Of a stretch of DNA of 64,000 nucleotides, positions 52,947 to 60,610 are shown in pieces; the stretch's first letter is position 1, and every line of letters starts with the position of its first letter. Both the position numbers and the translations under genes were made by a program. The notes under the pieces were generated by a model, which did no database searches, had not been told where the DNA came from, and was given only the letters and a program-made list of their open reading frames with translations. The stretch lies in NCBI GenBank assembly GCA_039636795.1, contig CP143430.1, forward strand, positions 248,001 through 312,000, written 5' to 3'. The DNA is from Micrococcaceae bacterium Sec5.1. GTDB lineage: Bacteria; Actinomycetota; Actinomycetes; Actinomycetales; Micrococcaceae.

Positions 52947-53933
52947 TTAGTCCTTCTGGAGGGCCGTGATGGTTACGGCGTTGGGGGTTGTCTGGTGGAC
53001 TGCAGGGACAGTGGAGCCCGGCAGCGAAGCAGCAGCGGCACCATGTGCCACGGCCTGACGAAGGCAGTCCTGGGAGGAACCGCCTTGGGTAGCGGCCAGC
53101 AAGTAGCCAGCCAGTGCAGAATCCCCGGCACCCACCGTGCTGACGGCCTGGATGGGGGGATGCGTGGCAAGCCACGCCCCATCAGCCGTCACCAGGATTG
53201 CGCCCTTGGATCCGAGTGTTGCCAGAACGGCGCCCACACCGCTTTCGACGACGGCGGCAGCAGCTTGGGCGGCTTTTGCCGGGTCTGCTTCCAGTTCGTC
53301 AGCCGTGGAGACGATGGTGAAACCGGCAGCGGCTGCGAGTTCTGCGAGCTCTTCCGCGTTGGGCTTGAGGAGATCGGGTTTTCCTGCGGCATCGCCTTTC
53401 AAAGCTGCCGCAAGGGGAGCCCCGGAGGAGTCGATGGCGATGCCGGGGATGGCCGTTCCATCAGCGTTCGACCGGAGCCGACGAGCGATTGTGGCGTAGA
53501 AATCCGCGGGCACTCCTGGTGGGAGCGAGCCTGCGAGAACCACCCAGCTGGCGCCACGGGAGCGCTCCAGCAGCAGCCCGATCAGGGCTTCCTGCTGTTC
53601 GTCGCTCAGCTCCGGGCCGGGTTCGTTGATCTTGGTGGTGACGCCGTCCGGTTCGGTGAGGGTGACGTTGCTGCGTAGCGCCTGACCGATGGGCAGGGCA
53701 GCGAACGGCACACCGGCGTCGTGCAGTCCGGAAAGTACCGGATCGGAGTCAGCACCCGGCAGGACGGCCAGTGTTTCGAGGCCGGAAGCCACCAGGGCGC
53801 GGGAAACGTTGACGCCTTTTCCGCCCGACTCCTGGTGGACGGCGACAGCGCGCTGTACCTCGCCGCGGGCCAGTGGTGCCGGAAGCTCCACTGTGCGGTC
53901 CAGGCTTGGGTTGGCCGTGAATGTGACGATCAT
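52947..53933 (-). CDS. fruK: 1-phosphofructokinase
   Basis: PfkB-family kinase of 328 residues converting fructose-1-phosphate to fructose-1,6-bisphosphate. VTFTANPSLDRTVELP opens the family fold; GGKGVNVSRAL is the first signature and STVGAGDSALAGYL, with the catalytic Asp, the second. The start ATG at 53933 overlaps the stop of the regulator gene by four bases. Together with fruA it forms the complete fructose uptake route. Confidence 0.96.
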   Translation of the reverse strand: MIVTFTANPSLDRTVELPAPLARGEVQRAVAVHQESGGKGVNVSRALVASGLETLAVLPGADSDPVLSGLHDAGVPFAALPIGQALRSNVTLTEPDGVTTKINEPGPELSDEQQEALIGLLLERSRGASWVVLAGSLPPGVPADFYATIARRLRSNADGTAIPGIAIDSSGAPLAAALKGDAAGKPDLLKPNAEELAELAAAAGFTIVSTADELEADPAKAAQAAAAVVESGVGAVLATLGSKGAILVTADGAWLATHPPIQAVSTVGAGDSALAGYLLAATQGGSSQDCLRQAVAHGAAAASLPGSTVPAVHQTTPNAVTITALQKD

Positions 53934-54721
53934 GCGATCACCACGTCAACGCCGGCTTCGGCCAGGGCCGCGGCGAGCTCAGCGGAGGGTTCACTGTCTG
54001 TAATCAAAGTGTCAACATCCTTCAGGGTGGCGAACTGGACCAATGTCTCGGCGTCCAGCTTGGAAGAATCGGCCAGTGCCACAACGCGGCGGGCTGACTT
54101 GACGAAGGCGGCCTTTACCGCGGCCTCTTCAGGATCGGGCGTGCTCAGTCCAAAGGTGGAGTGGATCCCGTTGGCGCCGACGAAGGCGATGTCCGGACGA
54201 AGCTTGTAGGCGGCCTCCACGGTGGATTGTCCGACGGCGGCCTGGGTCAGACCGCGGACGCGGCCACCCAGGATTTGGAGGGCAATACCGGCCGTGGAGG
54301 AGAGCTTGCCCGCTATGGGAATGGCGTGGGTGATGACAACGAGCTCTTCGTTACCGTTGGCTGCAGGTGTTCGCTGGGCCAGCAGGTCTGCCAGGGTTTC
54401 AGTTGTGGAGCCGGCGTCCAGCAGGATGCTGCCAGTGGTGAGTTCCGGAATCAGGGCAAGTGCGGCAGCTGCGATGCGGTGTTTCTCGGATTGGCGCTGG
54501 ATGGCGCGCTCCAGGATGCTTTCCTCGCGGGTGCTCAAGCGGTCCGAAGGCACGGCCCCACCATGAACGCGGCGCAGGCTCCCCGAAACTTCAAGAGCTG
54601 CGAGATCACGGCGGATGGTCTCAGTGGTGATGCTGAAACGGTCGGCGAGGTCAGTGACACTCACCCGTCCGCGCTCCGCGACGAGTGCGGAGATCAGTTG
54701 TTGGCGCTCTTCAGCGAACAC
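53930..54721 (-). CDS. fruR: DeoR-family regulator of the fructose operon
   Basis: Transcriptional repressor of 263 residues. The DeoR helix-turn-helix is at about 1-58 (EERQQLISALVAERGRVSV, FSITTETIRRDLAALE). The sugar-phosphate sensor domain follows (ILLDAGSTTETLADLL, FVGANGIHSTFGLSTPD). The GTG at 54721 has GGAGGGTAA directly upstream. It is the first gene of the operon, behind a promoter bracketed by a long inverted repeat, so autoregulation relieved by fructose-1-phosphate is likely. The symbol rests on operon context. Confidence 0.9.
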   Translation of the reverse strand: MFAEERQQLISALVAERGRVSVTDLADRFSITTETIRRDLAALEVSGSLRRVHGGAVPSDRLSTREESILERAIQRQSEKHRIAAAALALIPELTTGSILLDAGSTTETLADLLAQRTPAANGNEELVVITHAIPIAGKLSSTAGIALQILGGRVRGLTQAAVGQSTVEAAYKLRPDIAFVGANGIHSTFGLSTPDPEEAAVKAAFVKSARRVVALADSSKLDAETLVQFATLKDVDTLITDSEPSAELAAALAEAGVDVVIA

Positions 54722-54800
54722 TTACCCTCCATTGCGGTAAAGCCATTTATCGGTGCAGCCGCATCAGGTGACTGCTGTCACAACGATGTGGAATTGCTTG

Positions 54801-54852
54801 ACTCTATCTTTGTTTGTGTTGGTAAGTCAATAGAAACCAACATAAACAAAGA
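54801..54852 (-). promoter_or_regulatory. fru operon promoter and inverted-repeat operator
   Basis: Sixteen-base arms (54807-54822 and 54837-54852) match at 15 positions around a 14-base spacer. Read leftward, TTGACT (54830-54825) and TAGAGT (54806-54801) form a -35/-10 pair with an 18-base spacer that contains one arm. Repression by the DeoR-type protein fits this layout. Confidence 0.75.
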
Positions 54853-54911
54853 TTGCAGTGTGGGGCTGTTCAGCAGGTGCCTGGCTCCAGGGCACGCTTC
54901 AGGGCACGCCA

Positions 54912-54949
54912 AAGGGCATGTCGCACTCCCTGTAGTGCGACATGCCCTT
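54912..54949 (-). terminator. Long perfect hairpin, probable terminator
   Basis: Perfect 16-base arms (54912-54927 and 54934-54949) with a 6-base loop lie between the small proline-rich gene, which reads toward it, and the fru promoter. It should insulate the fru operon from upstream transcription. Confidence 0.7.
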
Positions 54950-55006
54950 CCATCGGATCCTGACTGGGGGATTTGGCGGGATCCGGTCTATGGGGTTGGA
55001 AACCCT

Positions 55007-55198
55007 CTAAAGAGGGGTTTGTCCAGGTGGTTGTCCAGTATCTGGCCGGGCCGGTGGAGACGGCACTGTCGGCCCCGGCGTCGGTTCCGGTACCGGGGGA
55101 GGCCCTGGCTCCGGCAGGGGAACCGGCTCCGGTGTGGGTCCGGGCTCCCTGGTGGGATCGGGATGCGAGGGGTCCGGCGGGAAGTCACTCAAGGTCAA
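55007..55198 (-). CDS. Small proline-rich protein
   Basis: A 63-residue protein with more than 40 percent Pro (for example PEPVPLPEPGPPPVPEPTPG), likely disordered. The TTG start at 55198 overlaps the TGA of the upstream small gene, so translation would be coupled. There is no signal peptide. Low complexity means the frame could be open by chance, but the coupling and the terminator hairpin downstream support a gene. It resembles in composition the proline-rich protein at 46.4 kb. Confidence 0.45.
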   Translation of the reverse strand: MTLSDFPPDPSHPDPTREPGPTPEPVPLPEPGPPPVPEPTPGPTVPSPPARPDTGQPPGQTPL

Positions 55199-55395
55199 GC
55201 GCCGCGTAGGTGGGTGGTGCGCCGATGGAGCTCACGCCTGACGCTTGAGGAGTACCTGCTGATGTCCCACCCGGAGGCGAGGTAGTCGATGGGAAGGTTG
55301 TCCGGGTCTGGTGGATCCGGAAGCTTATGCTTTCCAACCGGCTTGTGATCAGTCCCGGTAACTGGAGACTCGTCCCTCTTTGATTCGGTCTGCAT
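55195..55395 (-). CDS. Small hydrophilic protein, unknown family
   Basis: A 66-residue polar protein from ATG 55395, preceded by AGGAAGGGAAAAC. It contains KLPDPPDPDNLPIDYLASGW and a basic Arg-rich end (SVRRELHRRTTHLRGA). No membrane or Cys motif. The TGA overlaps the start of the next proline-rich gene. Function unknown; it reads in the same direction as the Cys-rich gene 70 bases upstream and may share its transcript. Confidence 0.55.
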   Translation of the reverse strand: MQTESKRDESPVTGTDHKPVGKHKLPDPPDPDNLPIDYLASGWDISRYSSSVRRELHRRTTHLRGA

Positions 55396-55464
55396 GTTTT
55401 CCCTTCCTGTTCCTCTACCTCTGTTAAAACTGGTTTCCTTGCTCAAGCCGCGTGATCACTGCAT

Positions 55465-55893
55465 CTAGTCCGGGATTTCCATGTGGAAGCCGCAGGGGCA
55501 GCCGAGGGTGCGGGTATTGATGATGACCTCGTACATGCGCAGTTGGCCGCCGGGCTTCAGGACAAGCGGAGCCTGGATTCGCCGCAGCTGGCAACTACTG
55601 GTCCGCATGGGTTCCCCACAATGCAAATACTGGCCACCGAACTGCAGTATGCCCTGGGAAACGCCGGGGCGGTTCAGTACGACGGCCACCCTTTGTACCG
55701 TGGCGGTCTGGTCATAGGAGTAGTTGCAGACCCTGCATTCGTAGGCCACATCCACCGTGTTGGGGGTGGGAGGGTAATGCGACTGAATCGAATCCACCAC
55801 CAAATGTTGGTCAGTATTGCAGCGTGTACACCATAGGGGGTCGTCTGGTTGGTGGGCTTCGTCGGGAACTCTGGACGCGGGCTGGGCCGACAT
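55465..55893 (-). CDS. Cysteine-rich zinc-ribbon-like protein, paralogue A
   Basis: A 142-residue soluble protein with four cysteine clusters: WCTRCNTD, YECRVCNYSYD, LHCGEPM and CPCGFHMEIP. The spacing suggests two or three zinc ribbons. The same clusters in the same order occur in the gene at 57.2 kb, so these are paralogues flanking a GAF-ANTAR regulator. ATG 55893 has AGAGG eight bases upstream; a longer frame to 55959 lacks support. The family is not one I can name. Metal binding is inferred from the Cys pattern only. Confidence 0.75.
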   Translation of the reverse strand: MSAQPASRVPDEAHQPDDPLWCTRCNTDQHLVVDSIQSHYPPTPNTVDVAYECRVCNYSYDQTATVQRVAVVLNRPGVSQGILQFGGQYLHCGEPMRTSSCQLRRIQAPLVLKPGGQLRMYEVIINTRTLGCPCGFHMEIPD

Positions 55894-56067
55894 GGGATTT
55901 ACCTCTGCATTGTTAATGCGGGGTGCCCGTCTGCATGAGCTGTAAAGCCTGTCCGGCAATGCGGACTCTAGCTAGATTGTGCACATAGGTGCACGGCAGA
56001 TGCAAGGATTCTGGTGCTTGTTCTTCAAGGAGTGACGAGTTGGCTCCGGACGATCGTAAACTGAATC

Positions 56068-56862
56068 ATGGACGAAATGCACGTTGATTTTGCGGTGCCG
56101 GACGATGTCCCAGTGCCGCCGGATACTGTCCCATCGCTCGACGATGCTTCGGTGCCTGAACAACTTCAGGACCTCGTAATCGACAGCGATGATGTAGCAG
56201 GCTTCCTGCATGATCTTGCGGTCTTCTCCGCGGCCTCCGTATCTGAAGCCGTAGGCCTGGATGTCCTGTGCGGCATCACTTTGAGCCGGCGACGCCGCAC
56301 TGCCACCGTGGCAGGAAGTACCCACGAAGCGAGGCTGATCGATGAAGTTCAGCAAGCTTATGGTGATGGACCGTGCCTGGAGGCCATGCGCAGCCACGCC
56401 ACAGTGCATGTACCCGATACTTCCACCGAGGAAAGATGGTCTGAATACTGCACTGTCATCGCGGAACGGGGGCACCTTTCGGCCCTTTGCGTCCCGCTGG
56501 AGTTGGACGAGGGGGCAACGGCAGCCCTGAACTTCTTCGCCCCGAAAGCCCATGTCTACGACGAAGCGACCATTCGGAATTGCGAGTTGTATGCCAGCCA
56601 GGCGGAGCGTTCACTGAGGTTGGCCGTGAGGATTGGCATCAAGCAGCAGCATGCTGATGACCTTCAGGCGGCAATGCAGTCCAGGACAGTGATTGACTTG
56701 GCCTGCGGCATCATCATGGGCCAAAATCGCTGTAGCCAGGATGAGGCCTTCAGGATCCTCACCAAGGCCTCCAACGGTCGCAACCAAAAACTCAGGGACG
56801 TGGCTGAGCAGCTGGTCAAGGCTGTCGCGGACGAAGCGCCCGTGGCCCACTTTGAGCCCTAG
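56068..56862 (+). CDS. GAF-ANTAR domain RNA-binding antiterminator-type regulator
   Basis: Soluble regulator of 264 residues. An acidic, Pro-rich N-terminus of about 40 residues precedes a GAF domain (about 45-190; EVQQAYGDGPCLEAMRSH, LSALCVPLELDEGA). A C-terminal ANTAR domain follows (about 200-255; MQSRTVIDLACGIIMGQNRC, then DEAFRILTKASNGRNQKL). ANTAR domains bind paired RNA hairpins to prevent termination, so the target may be a nearby transcript. This arrangement is typical of actinobacteria such as mycobacteria. It is flanked by two paralogous Cys-rich genes, divergent from one and upstream of the other. Confidence 0.92.
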   Translation: MDEMHVDFAVPDDVPVPPDTVPSLDDASVPEQLQDLVIDSDDVAGFLHDLAVFSAASVSEAVGLDVLCGITLSRRRRTATVAGSTHEARLIDEVQQAYGDGPCLEAMRSHATVHVPDTSTEERWSEYCTVIAERGHLSALCVPLELDEGATAALNFFAPKAHVYDEATIRNCELYASQAERSLRLAVRIGIKQQHADDLQAAMQSRTVIDLACGIIMGQNRCSQDEAFRILTKASNGRNQKLRDVAEQLVKAVADEAPVAHFEP

Positions 56863-57151
56863 GAGACTGTCGCCGGGCCCTTCGCACGTATGACAGACCT
56901 TGCGCACTTGTGACGCCCGCCACTAATGAACTACATTCATAGGTGGGTTAAGCAGATAGCCCTTGGAGACTCATGACCTGAAGCCATCCAAGATGGTACA
57001 AGAACTGCACCTTAAGCCGTGGCCACAATCGGCCGGCTCGCCGCGTGCATCCATGCAGGCCTCCTCGAGGAGCAATCAGCTTCTCCCGACGCGATTCAAT
57101 ATGTTGTCGGAACCCACCTCGCGGTGGATACGTGCATAAAGGAGAATGGCA

Positions 57152-57610
57152 ATGACGCTTGGATCCCCTATTCCCGCCCCTAAACCCATGGTTGGGGCGA
57201 AACCCGCAACTTTTGACACCGCCACACGGCCATGGTGCACAGTTTGCGATACTGATTCGTACATTTTTGTTGAGACCGTCGTAGAAGCAGAACCGAACCA
57301 GTCCGAAATCGTTGAAGTCAGCTATACCTGCAGTGAGTGCGATACGTTTTACGCCCACCCCGTGCCCTTGGCCGAACTAGTACCGGAGATCCAAACCGAA
57401 TTCCTGTCCACGTCCGCATCCGGCCTGTGGTTCAGCTGCACGCATTGTGGCGAGCCCATGACGCTGGGACGCCCCTCAGAGAGCATCATCGAGCCGCCCC
57501 GGAGCACTGACGACCTGGACGGCCCGAGCCTGTTCGAGGTCTACCTGCAAACGCAGGTGCTCCATTGCCGCTGCGGTTTCCAGATGGAGGTTCCGCGCCA
57601 CGTCGGATAA
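57152..57610 (+). CDS. Cysteine-rich zinc-ribbon-like protein, paralogue B
   Basis: A 152-residue protein with clusters PWCTVCDTD, YTCSECDTFY, CTHCGEPM and CRCGFQMEVP, matching the upstream paralogue. AAGGAG lies seven bases before ATG 57152, which is therefore preferred to ATG 57146, only one base from it. A 12-base palindrome (CTCCTCGAGGAG, 57061-57072) lies in its leader. No family name recognised; zinc binding inferred. It is followed 38 bases on by the YbdK-type ligase gene. Confidence 0.75.
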   Translation: MTLGSPIPAPKPMVGAKPATFDTATRPWCTVCDTDSYIFVETVVEAEPNQSEIVEVSYTCSECDTFYAHPVPLAELVPEIQTEFLSTSASGLWFSCTHCGEPMTLGRPSESIIEPPRSTDDLDGPSLFEVYLQTQVLHCRCGFQMEVPRHVG

Positions 57611-57648
57611 CCGCGGCCTCTAATTTCATTACTGCGGGGAGGGTAGCT

Positions 57649-58794
57649 ATGCGTACGTTTGGCGTCGAGGAAGAGTTGCTGATCGCAGATCCCGTTGACG
57701 GGATGCCGCTTCCGCTTGCTGCGGGCATCCTGGACATAGCTGCCCAACCCCACATGAACACGGCAAGCTATCCGGAAGCCGGTGATTCCCTCAAATCGGA
57801 GTTCAAACAGGAACAGATTGAGGTGAATTCCCGGCCTTGCCGGACGGCAGCGGAGCTTCGCGATGAGATCCGCCTTGGGCGGGCTTTGGCCGATTCGGCT
57901 GCACGGACGTTGGGGGCCAGGGTGGCCGCCTTGGCTACGCCCCCGGAATTCCACGCGACGCCCACCTTGGGCAATCAACGCTATGCGACCATGGGAACAG
58001 AGTTCGGCCTTATTTCGCGCGAGCAGCTCACGTGCGGATTCCACGTCCACGTGGCCATTGAATCGCCGGATGAAGGCGTGGGCGTCCTGGACAGGATGCG
58101 CCAATGGCTCCCGGTGCTCCTTGCTTTGAGTGCAAACTCCCCGTTTTGGATGGGCTCCGACACAGGCTTTGCCAGTTACCGGACCCAAATTTGGAACAGA
58201 TGGCCCACTGCCGGGCCCATGGACGTCTTCGGCTCGTCAGAGGGCTACCGGGCGGTGCTCGCGAACCTGCTGGGCACGGGCGTCCCTTTGGACGAGGGCA
58301 TGATCTACTTCGATGCCCGCCTTTCCAGAGGACATCCCACCGTTGAACTCCGCATCGCCGACGTCTGCCTGTACGCCGAAGACGCCCTCACCATCGCGGT
58401 GATTGCCCGGGCTTTGGTGGAGACTGCGGCGACACAATGGCGGAAGGGGGAGCCGCCGTCGGACGCTTTGACCAGCCTGTTGCGGATGGCCAACTGGCGG
58501 TCCAGCCGCTTTGGCATCAACGATCAACTGGTTCACCCAATGGATCACAGGCCCTATCCTGCCGCCGATGTGGCAGGGGCCTTGTTGCGGCACGTCCGCG
58601 GGGCGCTGACTAAGTCCGGGGACCTGGCACTCGCACGGGCCGGTGTTGCGAAGATCCTGCGCCGTGGCACGGGCGAACGTCTTCAGCGCCAGGCTTACAA
58701 CCGGCGGCTTCGGCTCTCCGATGTGGTTTCTGCTGCTATCGCATCCACGCACGAGTACGGCGAACGCTCAAGCGCTGGACTGTTGAGCCACTAA
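57649..58794 (+). CDS. YbdK-family carboxylate-amine (glutamate-cysteine-type) ligase
   Basis: ATP-dependent ligase of 381 residues in the GCS2 fold. MRTFGVEEELLIADP is the family N-terminus with metal-binding Glu residues; TCGFHVHVAIES and FDARLSRGHPTVELRIADVC carry active-site residues. Family members make gamma-glutamylcysteine weakly in vitro, and physiological roles are unclear. ATG 57649 sits behind GGGGAGGG. Actinobacteria use mycothiol rather than glutathione, so the substrate may not be glutamate and cysteine. Confidence 0.9.
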   Translation: MRTFGVEEELLIADPVDGMPLPLAAGILDIAAQPHMNTASYPEAGDSLKSEFKQEQIEVNSRPCRTAAELRDEIRLGRALADSAARTLGARVAALATPPEFHATPTLGNQRYATMGTEFGLISREQLTCGFHVHVAIESPDEGVGVLDRMRQWLPVLLALSANSPFWMGSDTGFASYRTQIWNRWPTAGPMDVFGSSEGYRAVLANLLGTGVPLDEGMIYFDARLSRGHPTVELRIADVCLYAEDALTIAVIARALVETAATQWRKGEPPSDALTSLLRMANWRSSRFGINDQLVHPMDHRPYPAADVAGALLRHVRGALTKSGDLALARAGVAKILRRGTGERLQRQAYNRRLRLSDVVSAAIASTHEYGERSSAGLLSH

Positions 58795-58815
58795 CTCTGG
58801 ACTGCGTATTGCGGA

Positions 58816-58870
58816 AAGCACGACGGCGGCAGGCCGGTAAGTGCGCCGGTGACCTACCGTCGTCGTGCTT
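58816..58870 (+). terminator. Bidirectional terminator between convergent genes
   Basis: Fourteen-base arms (58816-58829 and 58857-58870) pair with one G-U and enclose a small CCGG stem. They fill the gap between the ligase stop and the VOC gene stop. Confidence 0.7.
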
Positions 58871-58875
58871 GGGCC

Positions 58876-59277
58876 TTAGCCCTGGTTGATGCGGATCATG
58901 TTGCCGGACGGATCGCGGAAGGCGCAGTCGCGGGGACCCCATGGCTGAACAATCGGCTCCTGGAGGACTTCGGCACCTGAGGCGCGCAGCTTTTCAAACG
59001 TGGCATCGAGATCGTCCGTGTTGAAAACGAGCATTGGCATGACGCCCTTGGTGAGCAGCTCCTGGATGGCGTCGCCATCAGCCTGCGAGCGGCCGGCGTG
59101 TGGAGGGGACAGGACGAGTTCGAGGTCTGGCTGGGCATCGCTGCCGAGCGTAACCCAACGCTGTCCGTCCGAGCCGACGTCGTTCCGGACTTCCAGGCCG
59201 AGGGCGTCGCGGTAGAAGGCGAGCGACTCATCGACATCGTTGACAGTGACGTGTGCGTACTTCAATGAAATGTTCAT
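58876..59277 (-). CDS. VOC superfamily protein
   Basis: A 133-residue glyoxalase-fold protein of the YcjC/PhnB-like type. KYAHVTVNDVDESLAFYRDA opens the first half with a metal His; LEVRNDVGSDGQRWVTLGS follows, and FRDPSGNMIRINQG closes the second. It lies 10 bases downstream of an AraC-family gene on the same strand, so the two are likely co-transcribed and the enzyme may act on a compound linked to that regulator. Confidence 0.88.
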   Translation of the reverse strand: MNISLKYAHVTVNDVDESLAFYRDALGLEVRNDVGSDGQRWVTLGSDAQPDLELVLSPPHAGRSQADGDAIQELLTKGVMPMLVFNTDDLDATFEKLRASGAEVLQEPIVQPWGPRDCAFRDPSGNMIRINQG

Positions 59278-59287
59278 GTCTCACACG

Positions 59288-59737
59288 CTATTGCAGCTGT
59301 GAGGCGGGCGCTTCTTCAATCCTGCTCAGGTTCTTATTGCCGTTTCTTTCCGGCCGCGTTTGCTGCTTCGCGATGCAGGTGGGCATCGCCTTCACCGCAT
59401 GGTGCTCGCGTGAGCGGTATTCGCTGGGCGTCACGCCGACGATCTCCGTGAAGCGTGAACTGAAGGAACCCAGGGACGTACAGCCCACCTCCATGCAAGC
59501 ATCAGTAACGCTGGTTCCCGCCCGCAGCAAGGCCATGGCCCGTTCGATGCGCCGGGTCATGAGGTAGTTGTAGGGCGATTCACCGTATGCGGCCTTGAAC
59601 TGGCGGGAGAAATGCGCCGGGGACATAAGGGCGCCGGCTGCCATGGTGGGCACATCCAAGGGCCGCGCGTACTCGCGATCGATGAAATCGCGGGCGCGCC
59701 GCAGATGGGCCAGGTTGGCCAGTTCCTGCGGAGTCAT
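59288..59737 (-). CDS. AraC-family transcriptional regulator (short, HTH only)
   Basis: A 149-residue regulator whose first 110 residues are the double helix-turn-helix of AraC proteins (ARPLDVPTMAAGALMSPAHF, GTSVTDACMEVGCTSLGSF, FTEIVGVTPSEYR). There is no sensor domain, only a 35-residue polar tail, so it resembles the short SoxS-like or VOC-linked regulators. It is divergent from the esterase gene with 25 bases between starts and upstream of a VOC gene. Confidence 0.9.
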   Translation of the reverse strand: MTPQELANLAHLRRARDFIDREYARPLDVPTMAAGALMSPAHFSRQFKAAYGESPYNYLMTRRIERAMALLRAGTSVTDACMEVGCTSLGSFSSRFTEIVGVTPSEYRSREHHAVKAMPTCIAKQQTRPERNGNKNLSRIEEAPASQLQ

Positions 59738-59762
59738 GGTGCCAGTCTACTAGGCTCGTCCC

Positions 59763-60395
59763 ATGGATTCAGTGGTCTGGTCGAAGCCTGAAAACCAGCG
59801 CGCGGGCACCCCGTTGCTGGTGATGATGCACGGCTACGGCACCAGCGAGCAGCGCATGGTGGACCTGTTTCCGTATCTCCCTGCGGAATTCACCTGTGCG
59901 GCGCTTCGCGGCCCCAAGGAAATCGGCGACCACTACGGCTGGTTCCTCCTGGACTACTTCCTGACGAACGACTTCGCCGATGTCATCACCTCCACCAACT
60001 CCGTTTTCAACTGGATCAACACCGTGAAAGAGAACCACAGCAGCGTCAGCCTGCTCGGTTACTCGCAGGGAATGGCCATGGCCAGCACGCTCCTGCGGCT
60101 ACGGCCGCACGCGTTCAAAGCAACGGTTGGTTTGTCCGGTTTTGTCCTGGACAACGACCTCCTGGCGCTCAGCGAATCCTTTGATTCGCCTCCACCCTTC
60201 TTTTGGGGCAGGGACAAGGCGGATCCGGTGATCAACGAAGACGCCATTGCCCACACGGAAGAGTGGCTGGAAGCGAACGTAGCCCTGACGGCGCGTACCT
60301 ACCCGGGAATGGGGCACAGGATCGAGCCGCCGGAGCTTGTGGATGTCAGCGCGTTCCTTCGGTACTACGTGTTGAACGGGCGCTCACGAACCTGA
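59763..60395 (+). CDS. Alpha/beta hydrolase (carboxylesterase/phospholipase type)
   Basis: A 210-residue esterase of the small carboxylesterase family. LLVMMHGYGTSEQ holds the oxyanion loop, LLGYSQGMAMA the nucleophile Ser, DKADPVI the acid and GMGHRI the His. The length is usual for the family. ATG 59763 is close to the divergent AraC start, so promoters overlap. Substrate unknown; short acyl esters are typical. Confidence 0.9.
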   Translation: MDSVVWSKPENQRAGTPLLVMMHGYGTSEQRMVDLFPYLPAEFTCAALRGPKEIGDHYGWFLLDYFLTNDFADVITSTNSVFNWINTVKENHSSVSLLGYSQGMAMASTLLRLRPHAFKATVGLSGFVLDNDLLALSESFDSPPPFFWGRDKADPVINEDAIAHTEEWLEANVALTARTYPGMGHRIEPPELVDVSAFLRYYVLNGRSRT

Positions 60396-60497
60396 AACAG
60401 GCGCCGGATTAGACGGCATCAGCCCGTCAGAATCAATCTTTCCGTGAGATTCGCGTCACAAATTCGCATTCGGCCACACACTATTGAATGACAAAAT

Positions 60498-60511
60498 TGT
60501 AAGCGCTTACA
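60498..60511 (+). promoter_or_regulatory. LacI-family operator
   Basis: TGTAAGCGCTTACA is a perfect 14-base palindrome with the central CG typical of LacI/CcpA-type operators, 100 bases before the LacI regulator gene. It probably controls the regulator, phosphoglucomutase and phosphorylase genes together. Confidence 0.8.
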
Positions 60512-60610
60512 CTTTTGGCTTGCGGCCGCCCCAAGGTCGAAGTTGTCCTGGGGCGCAGTGCCGTTCCCCCAACGTGTCATCGAGTATGGAAAGGGTTGAG
60601 GCCGTGTTGC

